Assembly: GCF_023630175.1 (NCBI RefSeq)
Contig: NZ_JALLIN010000001.1
Coordinates: 62,001-126,000, forward strand
Source of the DNA: Streptomyces cellostaticus
Lineage (GTDB): Bacteria; Actinomycetota; Actinomycetes; Streptomycetales; Streptomycetaceae
DNA: 64,000 bases
Reading direction: 5' to 3'
The notes under the pieces are model-generated. The model was not told the DNA's origin, searched no databases, and saw only the letters and a list, made by a program, of their open reading frames with translations. Made by a program: the position numbers and the translations under genes. This document shows positions 25,018-33,255 of the stretch, piece after piece; position 1 is the first letter of the stretch; each line of letters starts with the position of its first letter.

Positions 25018-27558
25018 TCACAGCCGCGGGTCGACCGGCTCCGGCTCCAGGGCGAGCACCCCGAACACCGCCTCGTGCACCCGCCACAGCGGCTCGCCGT
25101 CCGCGAGCCGGTCCAGCGCCTCCAGGCCGAGGGCGTACTCCCGGATCGCCAGCGACCGCTTGTGGCCCAGGAAACGGGCGCGCAGGCGGGCGAGGTTGTC
25201 CGGGCGCGTGTACTCCGGGCCGTAGATGATCCGCAGGTACTCGCGGCCCCGGCATTTGATGCCGGGCTGCACCAGCCGGCCCCCGCCGTCGCGCACCAGG
25301 GCACCGAGCGGCTTGACGACCATGCCCTCGCCGCCGCGGCCGGTCATCTCCAGCCACCAGTCGACACCGGCGCGGACCGAGTCGGGGTCGCCCGTGTCGA
25401 CGTACAGCCGCCGGGTGGTCTGCAGCAGTCCGGTGCCGTCGTGCTCCACCATCCGGTCGATCAGCGCCAGTTGCTCGTCGTGCGGAAGCCCGGCGAGGCT
25501 GCGGCCCCGGACCGCCAGGATCTGGAACGGGGCGAGACGGACCCCGTCCAGGCCGTCGGTGGTCCAGCAGTAGCGGCGGTAGGCATCGGTGAACGCGGCG
25601 GCGTCCGCGGCCCGCTCCCGCTGGCGCTCCAGCAGCCCGCCCACGTCGGTGCCGCGGGCCGCGGCCGCCTCCAGCGCGGCGAGGGCGTCCGGGAACACCG
25701 CGCCGGACGCGGCGCCGACCGCCGCGTACTGGCTGCGCAGCAGACCCGAGGCCTTCAGCGACCACGGCATCAGCTCGGCGTCCAGCAGCAGCCAGTCGGT
25801 GTCGAGTCCGTCCCACAGGCCGGCCGCCGCGACGGCCGAACGCAGCCGGCCGAGGATCTCCTCGGTCACCTCCGCGTCGTCGAAGAACGGCCGTCCGGTA
25901 CGGGTGTAGAGGGACCCCGCGGGCCCGTCGGCTCCGAACCTCGCGCGCGCCGCCTCCGCGTCCCGGCAGACCAGCGCCACCGCGCGCGAGCCCATGTGCT
26001 TCTCCTCGCAGACCACCCGCCCGACGCCGTCCGACGCGTACTGGGCGAACGCCTCGGCCGGGTGCTCCAGATAGCCGTCGACGTGCGAGGTGGCCGTCGG
26101 CGCCATGGTCGGCGGCAGGTACGGCAGCAGGCGCGGGTCGACCGCGAAGCGGCTCATGACCTCCAGTGCCGCGGCGGCGTTCTCCTCACGGACCGCGACC
26201 CGGCCCGAGTGCCGGGTCTCCACCACCCTGCGGCCGTGCACGTCCGCCAGGTCGAGCGGCCGGCCGTCCTGCCCGCCGGGCGCCTCGCTGCGCAGCGGCC
26301 TCGCGGGCTCGTACCAGACCCGCTCGGCCGGTACGTCGACCAGCTCGCGCTCGGGCCAGCGCAGCGCGGTCAGCTTGCCGCCGAACACCGCGCCGGTGTC
26401 CAGGCAGATGGTGTTGTTCAGCCAGGTCGCCTCCGGCACCGGGGTGTGGCCGTAGACCACGGCGGCGCGGCCGCGGTAGTCCTCCGCCCACGGGTAGCGC
26501 ACGGGCAGCCCGAACTCGTCGGTCTCGCCGGTGGTCTCGCCGTACAGGGCGTGCGAGCGCACCCGCCCCGAGGTGCGGCCGTGGTACTTCTCGGGCAGGC
26601 CGGCGTGGCAGACGACCAGCCGCCCGCCGTCCAGGACGTAGTGGCTGACCAGGCCGTCCAGGAAGCGCCCTACCTCCGCCTTGAACTCCTCGCTCTCGTC
26701 CGCCATCTGCTCGACCGTCTCGGCGAGCCCGTGGGTGTGCCGGACGTTGCGGCCCTTGAGGTGACGGCCGTACTTGTTCTCGTGGTTGCCCGGCACGCAC
26801 AGCGCGTCGCCGGAGGCGGTCATCGACATCACCCGGCGCAGCACGCCCGGGGTGTCCGGGCCGCGATCGACCAGGTCGCCGACGAACACGGCGGTACGGC
26901 CCTCGGGGTGCACGCCGTCGGAGTAGCCCAGCTTGGCGAGCAGGGCCTCGAGTTCGGCCGCGCAGCCGTGGACGTCGCCGACGATGTCGAAGGGGCCGGT
27001 GAGGTGGGTGAGGTCGTTGAACCGCTTCTCGGTGACGACGGTGGCGCTCTCGACCTCCTCGGCCCCGCGCAGGACGTGCACCTTGCGGAAGCCCTCGCGC
27101 TCCAGGTGCCGCAGCGAGCGGCGCAGCTCGCGGGTGTGACGCTGGATGACGCGGCGGGGCATGTCGGCGCGGTCGGTGCGGGACGCGTTGCGCTCGGCGC
27201 ACACGTCCTCCGGCACGTCCAGCACGATGGCGATGGGCAGCACGTCGTGCCTCCTGGCCAGTTCGATCAACTGGCGGCGGCTGTCCTGCTGCACGCTGGT
27301 GGCGTCGACGACGGTGCGGCGGCCGGCGGCGAGCCGCTTGCCGGCGATGTAGTGCAGCACGTCGAAGGCGTCCCGGCTCGCGCTCTGGTCGTTCTCGTCG
27401 TCGGAGACGAGGCCGCGGCAGAAGTCCGAGGAGATGACCTCGGTCGGCTTGAAGTGCCGCCGGGCGAAGGTGGACTTGCCGGAGCCGGAGGCGCCGACGA
27501 GGACGACCAGGGAGAGGTCGGTGACGGGGAGGACCCGTCCCGTGGATGTGTCGGTCAT
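25018..27558 (-). CDS. pnkp: Bacterial polynucleotide kinase-phosphatase (Pnkp)
   Basis: The 846-residue, three-domain RNA repair enzyme heals broken RNA ends. The N-terminal kinase has P-loop GASGSGKST at 22-30. The central metallophosphatase has GDVHG (194-198), GDLVDRGP (227-234) and GNHE (257-260) and removes 2',3'-cyclic phosphates. The C-terminal half is an adenylyltransferase/ligase-like domain with a KxxG-type site at EEKHMGSR (Lys about 520). The ATG at 27558 overlaps the stop of the upstream Hen1 gene (ATGA) and has AAGGAGG in front. Pnkp and Hen1 work as one complex that repairs and then 2'-O-methylates ribotoxin-cut tRNA, preventing re-cleavage. Length is typical. Confidence 0.95.
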   Translation of the reverse strand: MTDTSTGRVLPVTDLSLVVLVGASGSGKSTFARRHFKPTEVISSDFCRGLVSDDENDQSASRDAFDVLHYIAGKRLAAGRRTVVDATSVQQDSRRQLIELARRHDVLPIAIVLDVPEDVCAERNASRTDRADMPRRVIQRHTRELRRSLRHLEREGFRKVHVLRGAEEVESATVVTEKRFNDLTHLTGPFDIVGDVHGCAAELEALLAKLGYSDGVHPEGRTAVFVGDLVDRGPDTPGVLRRVMSMTASGDALCVPGNHENKYGRHLKGRNVRHTHGLAETVEQMADESEEFKAEVGRFLDGLVSHYVLDGGRLVVCHAGLPEKYHGRTSGRVRSHALYGETTGETDEFGLPVRYPWAEDYRGRAAVVYGHTPVPEATWLNNTICLDTGAVFGGKLTALRWPERELVDVPAERVWYEPARPLRSEAPGGQDGRPLDLADVHGRRVVETRHSGRVAVREENAAAALEVMSRFAVDPRLLPYLPPTMAPTATSHVDGYLEHPAEAFAQYASDGVGRVVCEEKHMGSRAVALVCRDAEAARARFGADGPAGSLYTRTGRPFFDDAEVTEEILGRLRSAVAAAGLWDGLDTDWLLLDAELMPWSLKASGLLRSQYAAVGAASGAVFPDALAALEAAAARGTDVGGLLERQRERAADAAAFTDAYRRYCWTTDGLDGVRLAPFQILAVRGRSLAGLPHDEQLALIDRMVEHDGTGLLQTTRRLYVDTGDPDSVRAGVDWWLEMTGRGGEGMVVKPLGALVRDGGGRLVQPGIKCRGREYLRIIYGPEYTRPDNLARLRARFLGHKRSLAIREYALGLEALDRLADGEPLWRVHEAVFGVLALEPEPVDPRL

Positions 27559-29105
27559 GCCGCCCTCGCCTCCTTCTCGCCCTTCCCGGCGCTCTCGTTC
27601 CCTGCGTTCTTCTCGGCCTTCTCGGCCTTCTCGGCCTTCTCGGCCTTCTCGGACTTCTGCGTCCCCAGGTGGAAGACGGCCATCTGGGTGGGCGGCCCGA
27701 CCTCGGGGTCGTCCGGCCCGACGGGCACGAACCCGACCTCGTACCCGTGCCGTCCGGCCACGGCCGCCGCCCAGGCGCGGAACTCCTCGCGGGTCCATTC
27801 GAAGCGGTGGTCGCCGTGCCGGACGTGTCCGGCGGGCAGCGTCTCCCAGCGGACGTTGTACTCGACGTTCGGGGTGGTCACGACGACCGTGCGCGGGCGG
27901 GCGTGCCCGAACACGGCGTACTCGAGGGCGGGCAGCCGGGGCAGGTCGAGGTGCTCGATCACCTCGCTGAGCACGGCCGCGTCGTAGCCCTTGAGCCGCC
28001 TGTCGGTGTAGGCGAGCGAGCCCTGGAGGAGACTGACCCGGGCCGCCTGCCGCTCCCCCATGCGGTCCAGCTTGAGCCGGCGCGAGGCGATGGTCAGGGC
28101 CCGTACCGAGACGTCGACACCGACGATCTCGGTGAACCGCGCGTCCCTGAGCAGTTCCTGCACCAACTGGCCCTGACCGCAGCCCAGGTCGAGGACGCGG
28201 GCGGCGCCGGCCTCGCGCAGGGCGGCGAGAATCGCCCCGCGCCGCAGCACGGCGAGCGGAGTCGGCCTGTCCTCGTCCTCGGCCCCGGTGTCCGCCGGGA
28301 CCGCGTTGTCGATCGCCTCGACCTCGCTGTCGTCGGCCTCGGCCAGCCGCACCAGCTCCAGCCGCTCCATGGCCTGCCGGGTCAGCGACCAGCGGCGGGA
28401 GAGGTAGCGGCTGGTGATCAGCCTCTGCTCCGGGTGCGCGGGCAGCCAGCCCTCACCGGCGCGCAGCAGCTTGTCGACCTCGTCCGGGGCGACCCAGTAG
28501 TGCTTCGCGTCGTCGAGCACGGGCAGCAGGACGTACAGGTGGCGCAGCGCCTCGGCGAGGGTCAGCGCCCGCGACTCCAGGGTGAGCCGGACGTACCGCG
28601 AGTCGCCCCACTCCGGGAACCCGGTGTCGAGGGCGACGGGGTCGGCGGTCACCGTCCAGCCCAGCGGCTCGAACAGCTTCCGTACGAGGCCGGGACCGCC
28701 GCGGGCGGGCAGCGCGGGCACCTCGACGCGCAGCGGCAGTGGCGCCGCGGCCAGCTCCGGGCGGGCCCTGCACACGCCCCGGAGGGCGCTGGAGAAGACG
28801 CCGCTCAACGCGACGGCGAGCAGCGAGGAGGCCGCGTAGGGGCGGTCGTTGACGTACTGCGCGAGTGCCGCGTCGGGCGCCGCGCCGCGGCCCCGGCCCT
28901 TGCTCCGCCGCGCCAGCGCCACCGCGTCGACCTCCAGCATCAGCGCGGCCGTGCAGCACTCGGCGTCCGCCCGCGGGTAGAAGACGTGCGCGGTGCCGTG
29001 GGCGGTGGAGAAGGTCTGCGCCTTGTCGGGATGCTTGTGCAGCAGGTACCCGAGGTCGGTGGCCGGGTGGGCGGCGTCGCCGCGCGTGGAGATCGTCAGA
29101 AACAC
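27555..29105 (-). CDS. hen1: RNA 3'-terminal 2'-O-methyltransferase Hen1
   Basis: The 516-residue partner of Pnkp has two parts. The N-terminal domain (about 1-250) is bacterial-specific, begins MFLTISTRGD and activates Pnkp ligation. The C-terminal methyltransferase has the SAM loop DLGCGQGQL near 307, the metal-site SEVIEHLDLPRL near 380, and TTPNVEYNVRW with GDHRFEWTREEF. After GTQK the protein ends in a charged tail with four EKA units (from a 9-base DNA repeat at 27610-27654), absent from the typical family core. Four-base overlap (ATGA) with pnkp ensures coupled translation. Confidence 0.95.
   Translation of the reverse strand: MFLTISTRGDAAHPATDLGYLLHKHPDKAQTFSTAHGTAHVFYPRADAECCTAALMLEVDAVALARRSKGRGRGAAPDAALAQYVNDRPYAASSLLAVALSGVFSSALRGVCRARPELAAAPLPLRVEVPALPARGGPGLVRKLFEPLGWTVTADPVALDTGFPEWGDSRYVRLTLESRALTLAEALRHLYVLLPVLDDAKHYWVAPDEVDKLLRAGEGWLPAHPEQRLITSRYLSRRWSLTRQAMERLELVRLAEADDSEVEAIDNAVPADTGAEDEDRPTPLAVLRRGAILAALREAGAARVLDLGCGQGQLVQELLRDARFTEIVGVDVSVRALTIASRRLKLDRMGERQAARVSLLQGSLAYTDRRLKGYDAAVLSEVIEHLDLPRLPALEYAVFGHARPRTVVVTTPNVEYNVRWETLPAGHVRHGDHRFEWTREEFRAWAAAVAGRHGYEVGFVPVGPDDPEVGPPTQMAVFHLGTQKSEKAEKAEKAEKAEKNAGNESAGKGEKEARAA
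27610..27654. repeat. 9-base tandem repeat in the 3' end of hen1
   Basis: TTCTCGGCC occurs four times without change (27610-27645) and once as TTCTCGGAC (27646-27654). On the coding strand it gives the Lys/Glu/Ala tail. The unit is a multiple of three, so length changes would preserve frame. Confidence 0.9.
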
Positions 29106-29118
29106 AGGTCCGAGTCTC

Positions 29119-29223
29119 CCCGCTGCCGCACGCCGTCGACCAGTGGTTTTCCAGGACGCAACGGCCCCTGCGCCCGGTTCGGCGCGGAGAGGCCGGACCG
29201 GGCGGGGGCGGTGCGGCAGCGGG
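29119..29223 (-). terminator. Nested hairpin terminator after the LLM oxidoreductase gene
   Basis: A 13-base stem (29119-29131 with 29211-29223, core CCGCTGCCGCAC) encloses an 11-base stem (29173-29183 with 29192-29202, one G-T pair, 8-base loop). It begins 7 bases after the oxidoreductase stop codon and separates that gene from hen1. Confidence 0.6.
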
Positions 29224-29229
29224 CCCGGG

Positions 29230-30153
29230 TCAGGAGAGCTGGGTCTGGACCCGGGAGGAGATCAGTTCCAGGTGGTCCAGGTCGTGCAGGTCGAGGATCT
29301 GGAGGTAGACGCGGGTGGAGCCGGTCTCGGCGTAGCGGCCGATCCGGTCGACCACCTCGGCCGGGGTGCCGGCCAGGCCGTTCGCCTTCAGCTCGTCCAC
29401 CTCGCGGCCGATCGCGGCGGCCCGGCGGGCGACCTCCTGGTCGTCCCGGCCGACGCACGCCACCAGCGCGTTCGAGTAGGTCAGGGCGTCGGCCGCGCGG
29501 CCCGCCCGCTCGGCGGCGGCGCGCACCCGGCCGAACTGCCGCTCGCTGTCCTCGACGGAGGCGAACGGGATGTTGAACTCGTCGGCGTAGCGGGCGGCGA
29601 GGCGCGGGGTGCGGGTGGCTCCGTGGCCGCCGATGAGCACCGGGATCCTCGGCTGGGCGGGCTTGGGCAGCGCGGGTGACTCGGTGAGGTCGTAGTAGGC
29701 ACCGTGGAAGTCGAAGGTCTCGCCGGTCCCGGTGGCCCACAGCCCGGTGACGATCTCGAGCTGTTCCTCCAGGCGCGCGAACCTCTCCTTGGGGAACGGG
29801 ATGCCGTAGGCCTTGTGCTCCTCCTCGAACCAGCCTGCGCCGAGGCCGAGTTCGACTCTGCCGCCGGACATCTGGTCGACCTGGGCGACCTGGATGGCGA
29901 GCACGCCCGGAAGGCGGAAGGTGCCGGCCGTCATCAGGGTGCCCAGGCGGATGCGCTTGGTCTCGCGGGCCAGGCCGGCCAGCGTGATCCAGGCGTCCGT
30001 GGGGCCGGGCAGGCCGTCCGCGTTGCCCATCCGGAGGTAGTGGTCGGAGCGGAAGAACGCGTCGAAGCCAAGATCCTCGGTGGCCTTCGCCACGGTGAGC
30101 AAGGTGTCGTACGTGGCCCCCTGCTGGGGCTCGGTGAAGATTCGAAGGTCCAT
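29230..30153 (-). CDS. LLM-class F420-dependent oxidoreductase
   Basis: The 307-residue luciferase-like TIM-barrel protein starts MDLRIFTEPQQG and continues with EDLGFDAFFRSDHYLR, LARETKRIRLGTLM, GRVELGLGAGWFEEEHKAYGIPFP and PRIPVLIGGHGATRTPRLAARYADEFN. This is the F420-type pattern of actinobacterial LLM enzymes (TIGR03560-like). The ATG at 30153 has AGGA at 7-base spacing; an earlier start at 30207 adds a Gly-rich string. It probably reduces or oxidises a small carbon substrate with coenzyme F420. It stands alone between a terminator and a divergently spaced gene. Confidence 0.9.
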   Translation of the reverse strand: MDLRIFTEPQQGATYDTLLTVAKATEDLGFDAFFRSDHYLRMGNADGLPGPTDAWITLAGLARETKRIRLGTLMTAGTFRLPGVLAIQVAQVDQMSGGRVELGLGAGWFEEEHKAYGIPFPKERFARLEEQLEIVTGLWATGTGETFDFHGAYYDLTESPALPKPAQPRIPVLIGGHGATRTPRLAARYADEFNIPFASVEDSERQFGRVRAAAERAGRAADALTYSNALVACVGRDDQEVARRAAAIGREVDELKANGLAGTPAEVVDRIGRYAETGSTRVYLQILDLHDLDHLELISSRVQTQLS

Positions 30154-30267
30154 ACACCCATCCTGCACGGCCCCGGCGCCACCGGCCCCACCGGTACCGC
30201 CGGGCACGACCGTCCCGATCAGGTGAATCCCGTGGTCACGGGCGCGGAGTCGGTACGGTCCGGCCGG

Positions 30268-30753
30268 TCACACACCCGACGGGCTGTCCTCCGCGCCCTC
30301 GGGTAACGCCGCCACGCGAGCGGCCAGTTTGCGCAGCATCTCCAGCACCCGGTCCCGGGACTCGTCCGCCGCGTCGATGGCCTCCATGCACTGCCAGTAG
30401 GCCGTCTCGTCGGCGGCGGAGCTGGCCATGCCGACCAGCGCCATGCCGACCTCGCCCAGCAGGCCGTCCAGGCACAGCAGGGTCAGCCGGGCGTCGTCCA
30501 GCTCGGTGAGCTGGGCGGCACGCAGGTCGCCGGGGTCGAGTTCCGGGGCGTCCAGGACGCCGCAGCCCCGGCCCGCCAGTTCGGTCAGTCCCAGCGCCTC
30601 GCCCCGCAGCTCCGGCGGGCCGGACACCGCGAGGCGGCTGCCGATCGCCTGGGCCAGGGCCTGCGCCTGCCACACCTCGGCCATGATCTCGGACCGGTCG
30701 GTGCCCTGGGCCAGGGCCCGCCTGCTCGTCCCGATCAGTCGCACCGCTTCCAT
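30268..30753 (-). CDS. Small helical protein of unknown function (DUF6099-like)
   Basis: The 161-residue, mostly helical and acidic soluble protein starts MEAVRLIGTSRRALAQ and has the conserved WQAQALAQAIGS, LLCLDGLLGEVGMALV and YWQCMEAIDAADESRDRVLEML. I recall this streptomycete-only family as DUF6099. The function is not known. It is separated by 115 bases from the oxidoreductase gene and by 180 from the next gene. Start at ATG 30753 has a weak GGGG site. Confidence 0.8.
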   Translation of the reverse strand: MEAVRLIGTSRRALAQGTDRSEIMAEVWQAQALAQAIGSRLAVSGPPELRGEALGLTELAGRGCGVLDAPELDPGDLRAAQLTELDDARLTLLCLDGLLGEVGMALVGMASSAADETAYWQCMEAIDAADESRDRVLEMLRKLAARVAALPEGAEDSPSGV

Positions 30754-30932
30754 GCGCTGCCCCCGTTCAGTCCGCCGTGCGTCCTCACGCGCCCGCGTGA
30801 ACTCTCCTGTTCACTACCCAGAGTGAGGGCACCTGAGACGTAAAGCCAGAGATGGGCGGGAAATTGTGGACAACAATTCGGATTCGGGACTCGTCATGAC
30901 TCCAGAGAGTGATAGCGGAGGATGGCGCTCCG

Positions 30933-31277
30933 TCAGCCGGAGGCGTCCGGCCGCGGCGCCGGGAAACGCTCCTCGTTGCGGTCGATCTTGGCGGACAGGG
31001 CGGCCAGCGGGTCGACGCCGAGGACCTCGCAGAGCTGGAGGAGGTAGGCGAGGACGTCGGCGACCTCGTCCCGGACCCGGTGCGCGGTGCCCGGGTCGTC
31101 CATCACCCGGGCCGACTCCTCGGGCGTCAGCCACTGGAAGATCTCGACCAGTTCGGAGGCCTCCACGCTGAGCGCGGCCACCAGGTTCTTGGGGGTGTGG
31201 TACGGCTGCCAGGCGCGCGCCGCGGCGAACTCGGCCAGTCTGCGCTGGAGTCCGGCCAGGTCGGGGTGTTCCGTCAC
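30933..31277 (-). CDS. MazG-like nucleotide pyrophosphohydrolase
   Basis: The 114-residue all-alpha protein hydrolyses (d)NTPs to monophosphate and pyrophosphate, probably as a house-cleaning enzyme like dCTPase/RS21-C6. The metal-binding ExxE-ExxD motif is visible: EASELVEIFQW and RDEVADVLAYLLQL. ATG 31277 overlaps the end of the upstream ATPase gene by 4 bases (ATGA), so the two are co-translated, an unusual pairing that may point to shared physiology. Confidence 0.9.
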   Translation of the reverse strand: MTEHPDLAGLQRRLAEFAAARAWQPYHTPKNLVAALSVEASELVEIFQWLTPEESARVMDDPGTAHRVRDEVADVLAYLLQLCEVLGVDPLAALSAKIDRNEERFPAPRPDASG

Positions 31278-32554
31278 GGCCTCAGGTGTACTACGGTGAC
31301 CCCCTCGGTCCCCAGCGCCCAGGTGGCGTCGCTGACGGCGCCGACGCAGCGGATGTGACCGCGTTCGCCCATCCGGGCCGCCGTGGCCAGCAGCGCGCGC
31401 CGCTGGGCCGGGTCGAGGCCGCGGTCGAAGCCGTCGGTGAGCACGGTGAGGGTGCGCAGCGCGTCGGGCACCTCGCCGGGTGTGTCCACGGCCAGCACGC
31501 CGGGCCCGGTCAGCAGCACCAGCGCCAGTGCCACGTAGCGCAGTTCGCCGTCGCCGAGCCGGGCCAGCTCGGTGCGCAGGCCGTCACCCCGGTCGAGCAG
31601 TGCCCGGACGGTGCCGTCGGCCAGCGGCTCCGGGACCAGGTCGGACACCGGACCCGCACAGCCGCCGCGCAGTGCCTCGACGAGCAGGGCGTGCCGGCGG
31701 CCGCACTCGGACCGGGTGCGCCACAGTACGTCGGCCAGGTTGTCGCAGCCGGTCAGGAGCCGTCCCGATCCGGTGGGGACGGGGGCGCGCATGCGCTCGG
31801 GGCGCGGGTCGCAGGGGAAGACCGAGCGCAGGGCGACGACCATCTGCTCGGTGGCGGCGAGCACCCGCCGCTGCCCGTCGGTCTTGCCCGCCACCCGCAG
31901 CGGCAGCAGCGGGGTGCCGAGCCGGTCGTCGGGCAGCGGGGCGCGGGTCACCGGGGAGGCGCCCGCGGTGTGCCACGCGGCCTGGACGGCCCGGCGGCCC
32001 GGATCGCGCAGGGCGGTCTCCAGCAGGACCACCCCGTCCGCCGTCAGCCGTTCGCCCACGATCCGCAACTCCGGCTCGGCCTGCACGGCGACGTCGAGCC
32101 GGACCGGCCCCTCGGCGCCGTCGGCCGTGCAGCCGATCCGGAACCCGCGGCGCCGCTGCGCGTCGGGCCGTGCCCGCTCCGGCACCCAGGCCACCGGATC
32201 CGGGAACACCTCGGCCAGCTGCGCCCCGCCGCCGAGCCGGGCGAGCGCCTCGTACGCGGCGAGCGCGGTCGACTTGCCCGATCCGCTGGGCCCGGCGAAC
32301 AGGGTGACGGCGCCCAGCGGGAACGCGGCCCGCCGGTGCCCGGCGAAGGCGGACAGCCGCAACTCGGTGACGCGGGCGCGTACGTCGGGCGGTACGGGGG
32401 ACCGCTCCCCCGTACCGCCCGCGAACGGCCCGCCCGGTCCCGGCACCCGCGAGGCCCGTCCCGCGGCGGCGGACGGTGGGCCGAGGGGACCGGAGGGCGG
32501 TTCGAGGGGCCCGGAGGCAGACGGGGAACCGGTGGGCACAGAGGGGACGGCCAT
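31274..32554 (-). CDS. AAA/ABC-type ATPase (RecF/SMC-like fold)
   Basis: The 426-residue soluble ATPase has a Pro/Ser-rich first 60 residues, then VTELRLSAFAGHRRAAFPLG and the Walker A GPSGSGKST. Towards the C-terminus GDGELRYVALALVLL corresponds to an ABC signature-like segment and VLAVDTPGEVPDAL to Walker B. The arrangement is that of AAA_15/21 family proteins used in nucleic-acid or defence systems. The target is unknown. The start may be downstream of 32554, as the N-terminal extension is low-complexity. It overlaps the MazG-like gene. Confidence 0.85.
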   Translation of the reverse strand: MAVPSVPTGSPSASGPLEPPSGPLGPPSAAAGRASRVPGPGGPFAGGTGERSPVPPDVRARVTELRLSAFAGHRRAAFPLGAVTLFAGPSGSGKSTALAAYEALARLGGGAQLAEVFPDPVAWVPERARPDAQRRRGFRIGCTADGAEGPVRLDVAVQAEPELRIVGERLTADGVVLLETALRDPGRRAVQAAWHTAGASPVTRAPLPDDRLGTPLLPLRVAGKTDGQRRVLAATEQMVVALRSVFPCDPRPERMRAPVPTGSGRLLTGCDNLADVLWRTRSECGRRHALLVEALRGGCAGPVSDLVPEPLADGTVRALLDRGDGLRTELARLGDGELRYVALALVLLTGPGVLAVDTPGEVPDALRTLTVLTDGFDRGLDPAQRRALLATAARMGERGHIRCVGAVSDATWALGTEGVTVVHLRP

Positions 32555-32650
32555 ATGCGGACGGTAGGCCTCCGCCGGGACGGCGAACCGTTTTCCCCGC
32601 CCCGCCTTCCTACGATCGGGGGACCGCCCGCGTCCCGCGCGGCGACGGCG

Positions 32651-33040
32651 TCAGCCGCCGGCGATCCCCGCGCCCTCCATCAGCCCGCTGACCTCGGTGC
32701 CGGGCGGCGTCAGCAGGAACACGTTGCGGTCGACCCGGTGCATCCCGCTGCCCAGGCCGAAGACGACACCCGTACTGAAGTCGAGGACGCGCTTGGCGAC
32801 ATCGCCCTCCGAGCCGGACAGGTCCAGCAGCACCGGCACCCCGGCCATCAGGGTCTCGGCGACCTCCCGGGCGTCCGCGAACACGTTGACCCGCAGGACG
32901 ACGAACCGGCGGCGCGTCTCGGTCTCGGCATCCGGCAGCGAGCGGTGGCCCACCGCCGACGGCCAGGCGTCCCGGCCCCGCAGCGGCACGACCTGGGCGA
33001 GCCCCTCCCACTGTTCATCGGTGACGTCGTAACGGCTCAC
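32651..33040 (-). CDS. sepF: SepF-family cell-division protein (paralogue)
   Basis: The 129-residue SepF-domain protein contains RRRFVVLRVNVFADAREVAETLMAGVPVLLDLSGSEGDVAKRVLDFSTGVVFGL, which is the FtsZ-tethering domain, but lacks the N-terminal amphipathic helix of main SepF. Streptomycetes carry several SepF-like genes, and this is probably a secondary one with a role in septation. The chosen start is GTG 33040 (SRYDVTDEQWEGL) with GGTGGAG just before; an earlier start at 33085 adds 15 residues. It is transcribed alone. Confidence 0.87.
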   Translation of the reverse strand: MSRYDVTDEQWEGLAQVVPLRGRDAWPSAVGHRSLPDAETETRRRFVVLRVNVFADAREVAETLMAGVPVLLDLSGSEGDVAKRVLDFSTGVVFGLGSGMHRVDRNVFLLTPPGTEVSGLMEGAGIAGG

Positions 33041-33241
33041 CGGCTCCACCTGACCTGACTCGCACCCAATGCCTGCACCAGCCAATTCTTACGCCAAGTC
33101 ACCCGTTCAGCCCAACAGCGACACACTGCGCGACCGCTCACGCGTCCTGTTCCATCCGGCACATGTGCGAATAAACCCCCCTCTTACCGCCGTCACACCG
33201 GTCTCTTCATGTCGTTCCCGGCCGCGCTCACCGTCCGCCAC

Positions 33242-33247
33242 TAGCGT
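33242..33247 (+). promoter_or_regulatory. -10 box of probable leaderless membrane-protein gene
   Basis: TAGCGT ends 8 bases before the GTG at 33256, so transcription would start at or next to the start codon. No ribosome site precedes this GTG. A clear -35 was not found. Confidence 0.4.
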
Positions 33248-33255
33248 CCGGTGCC

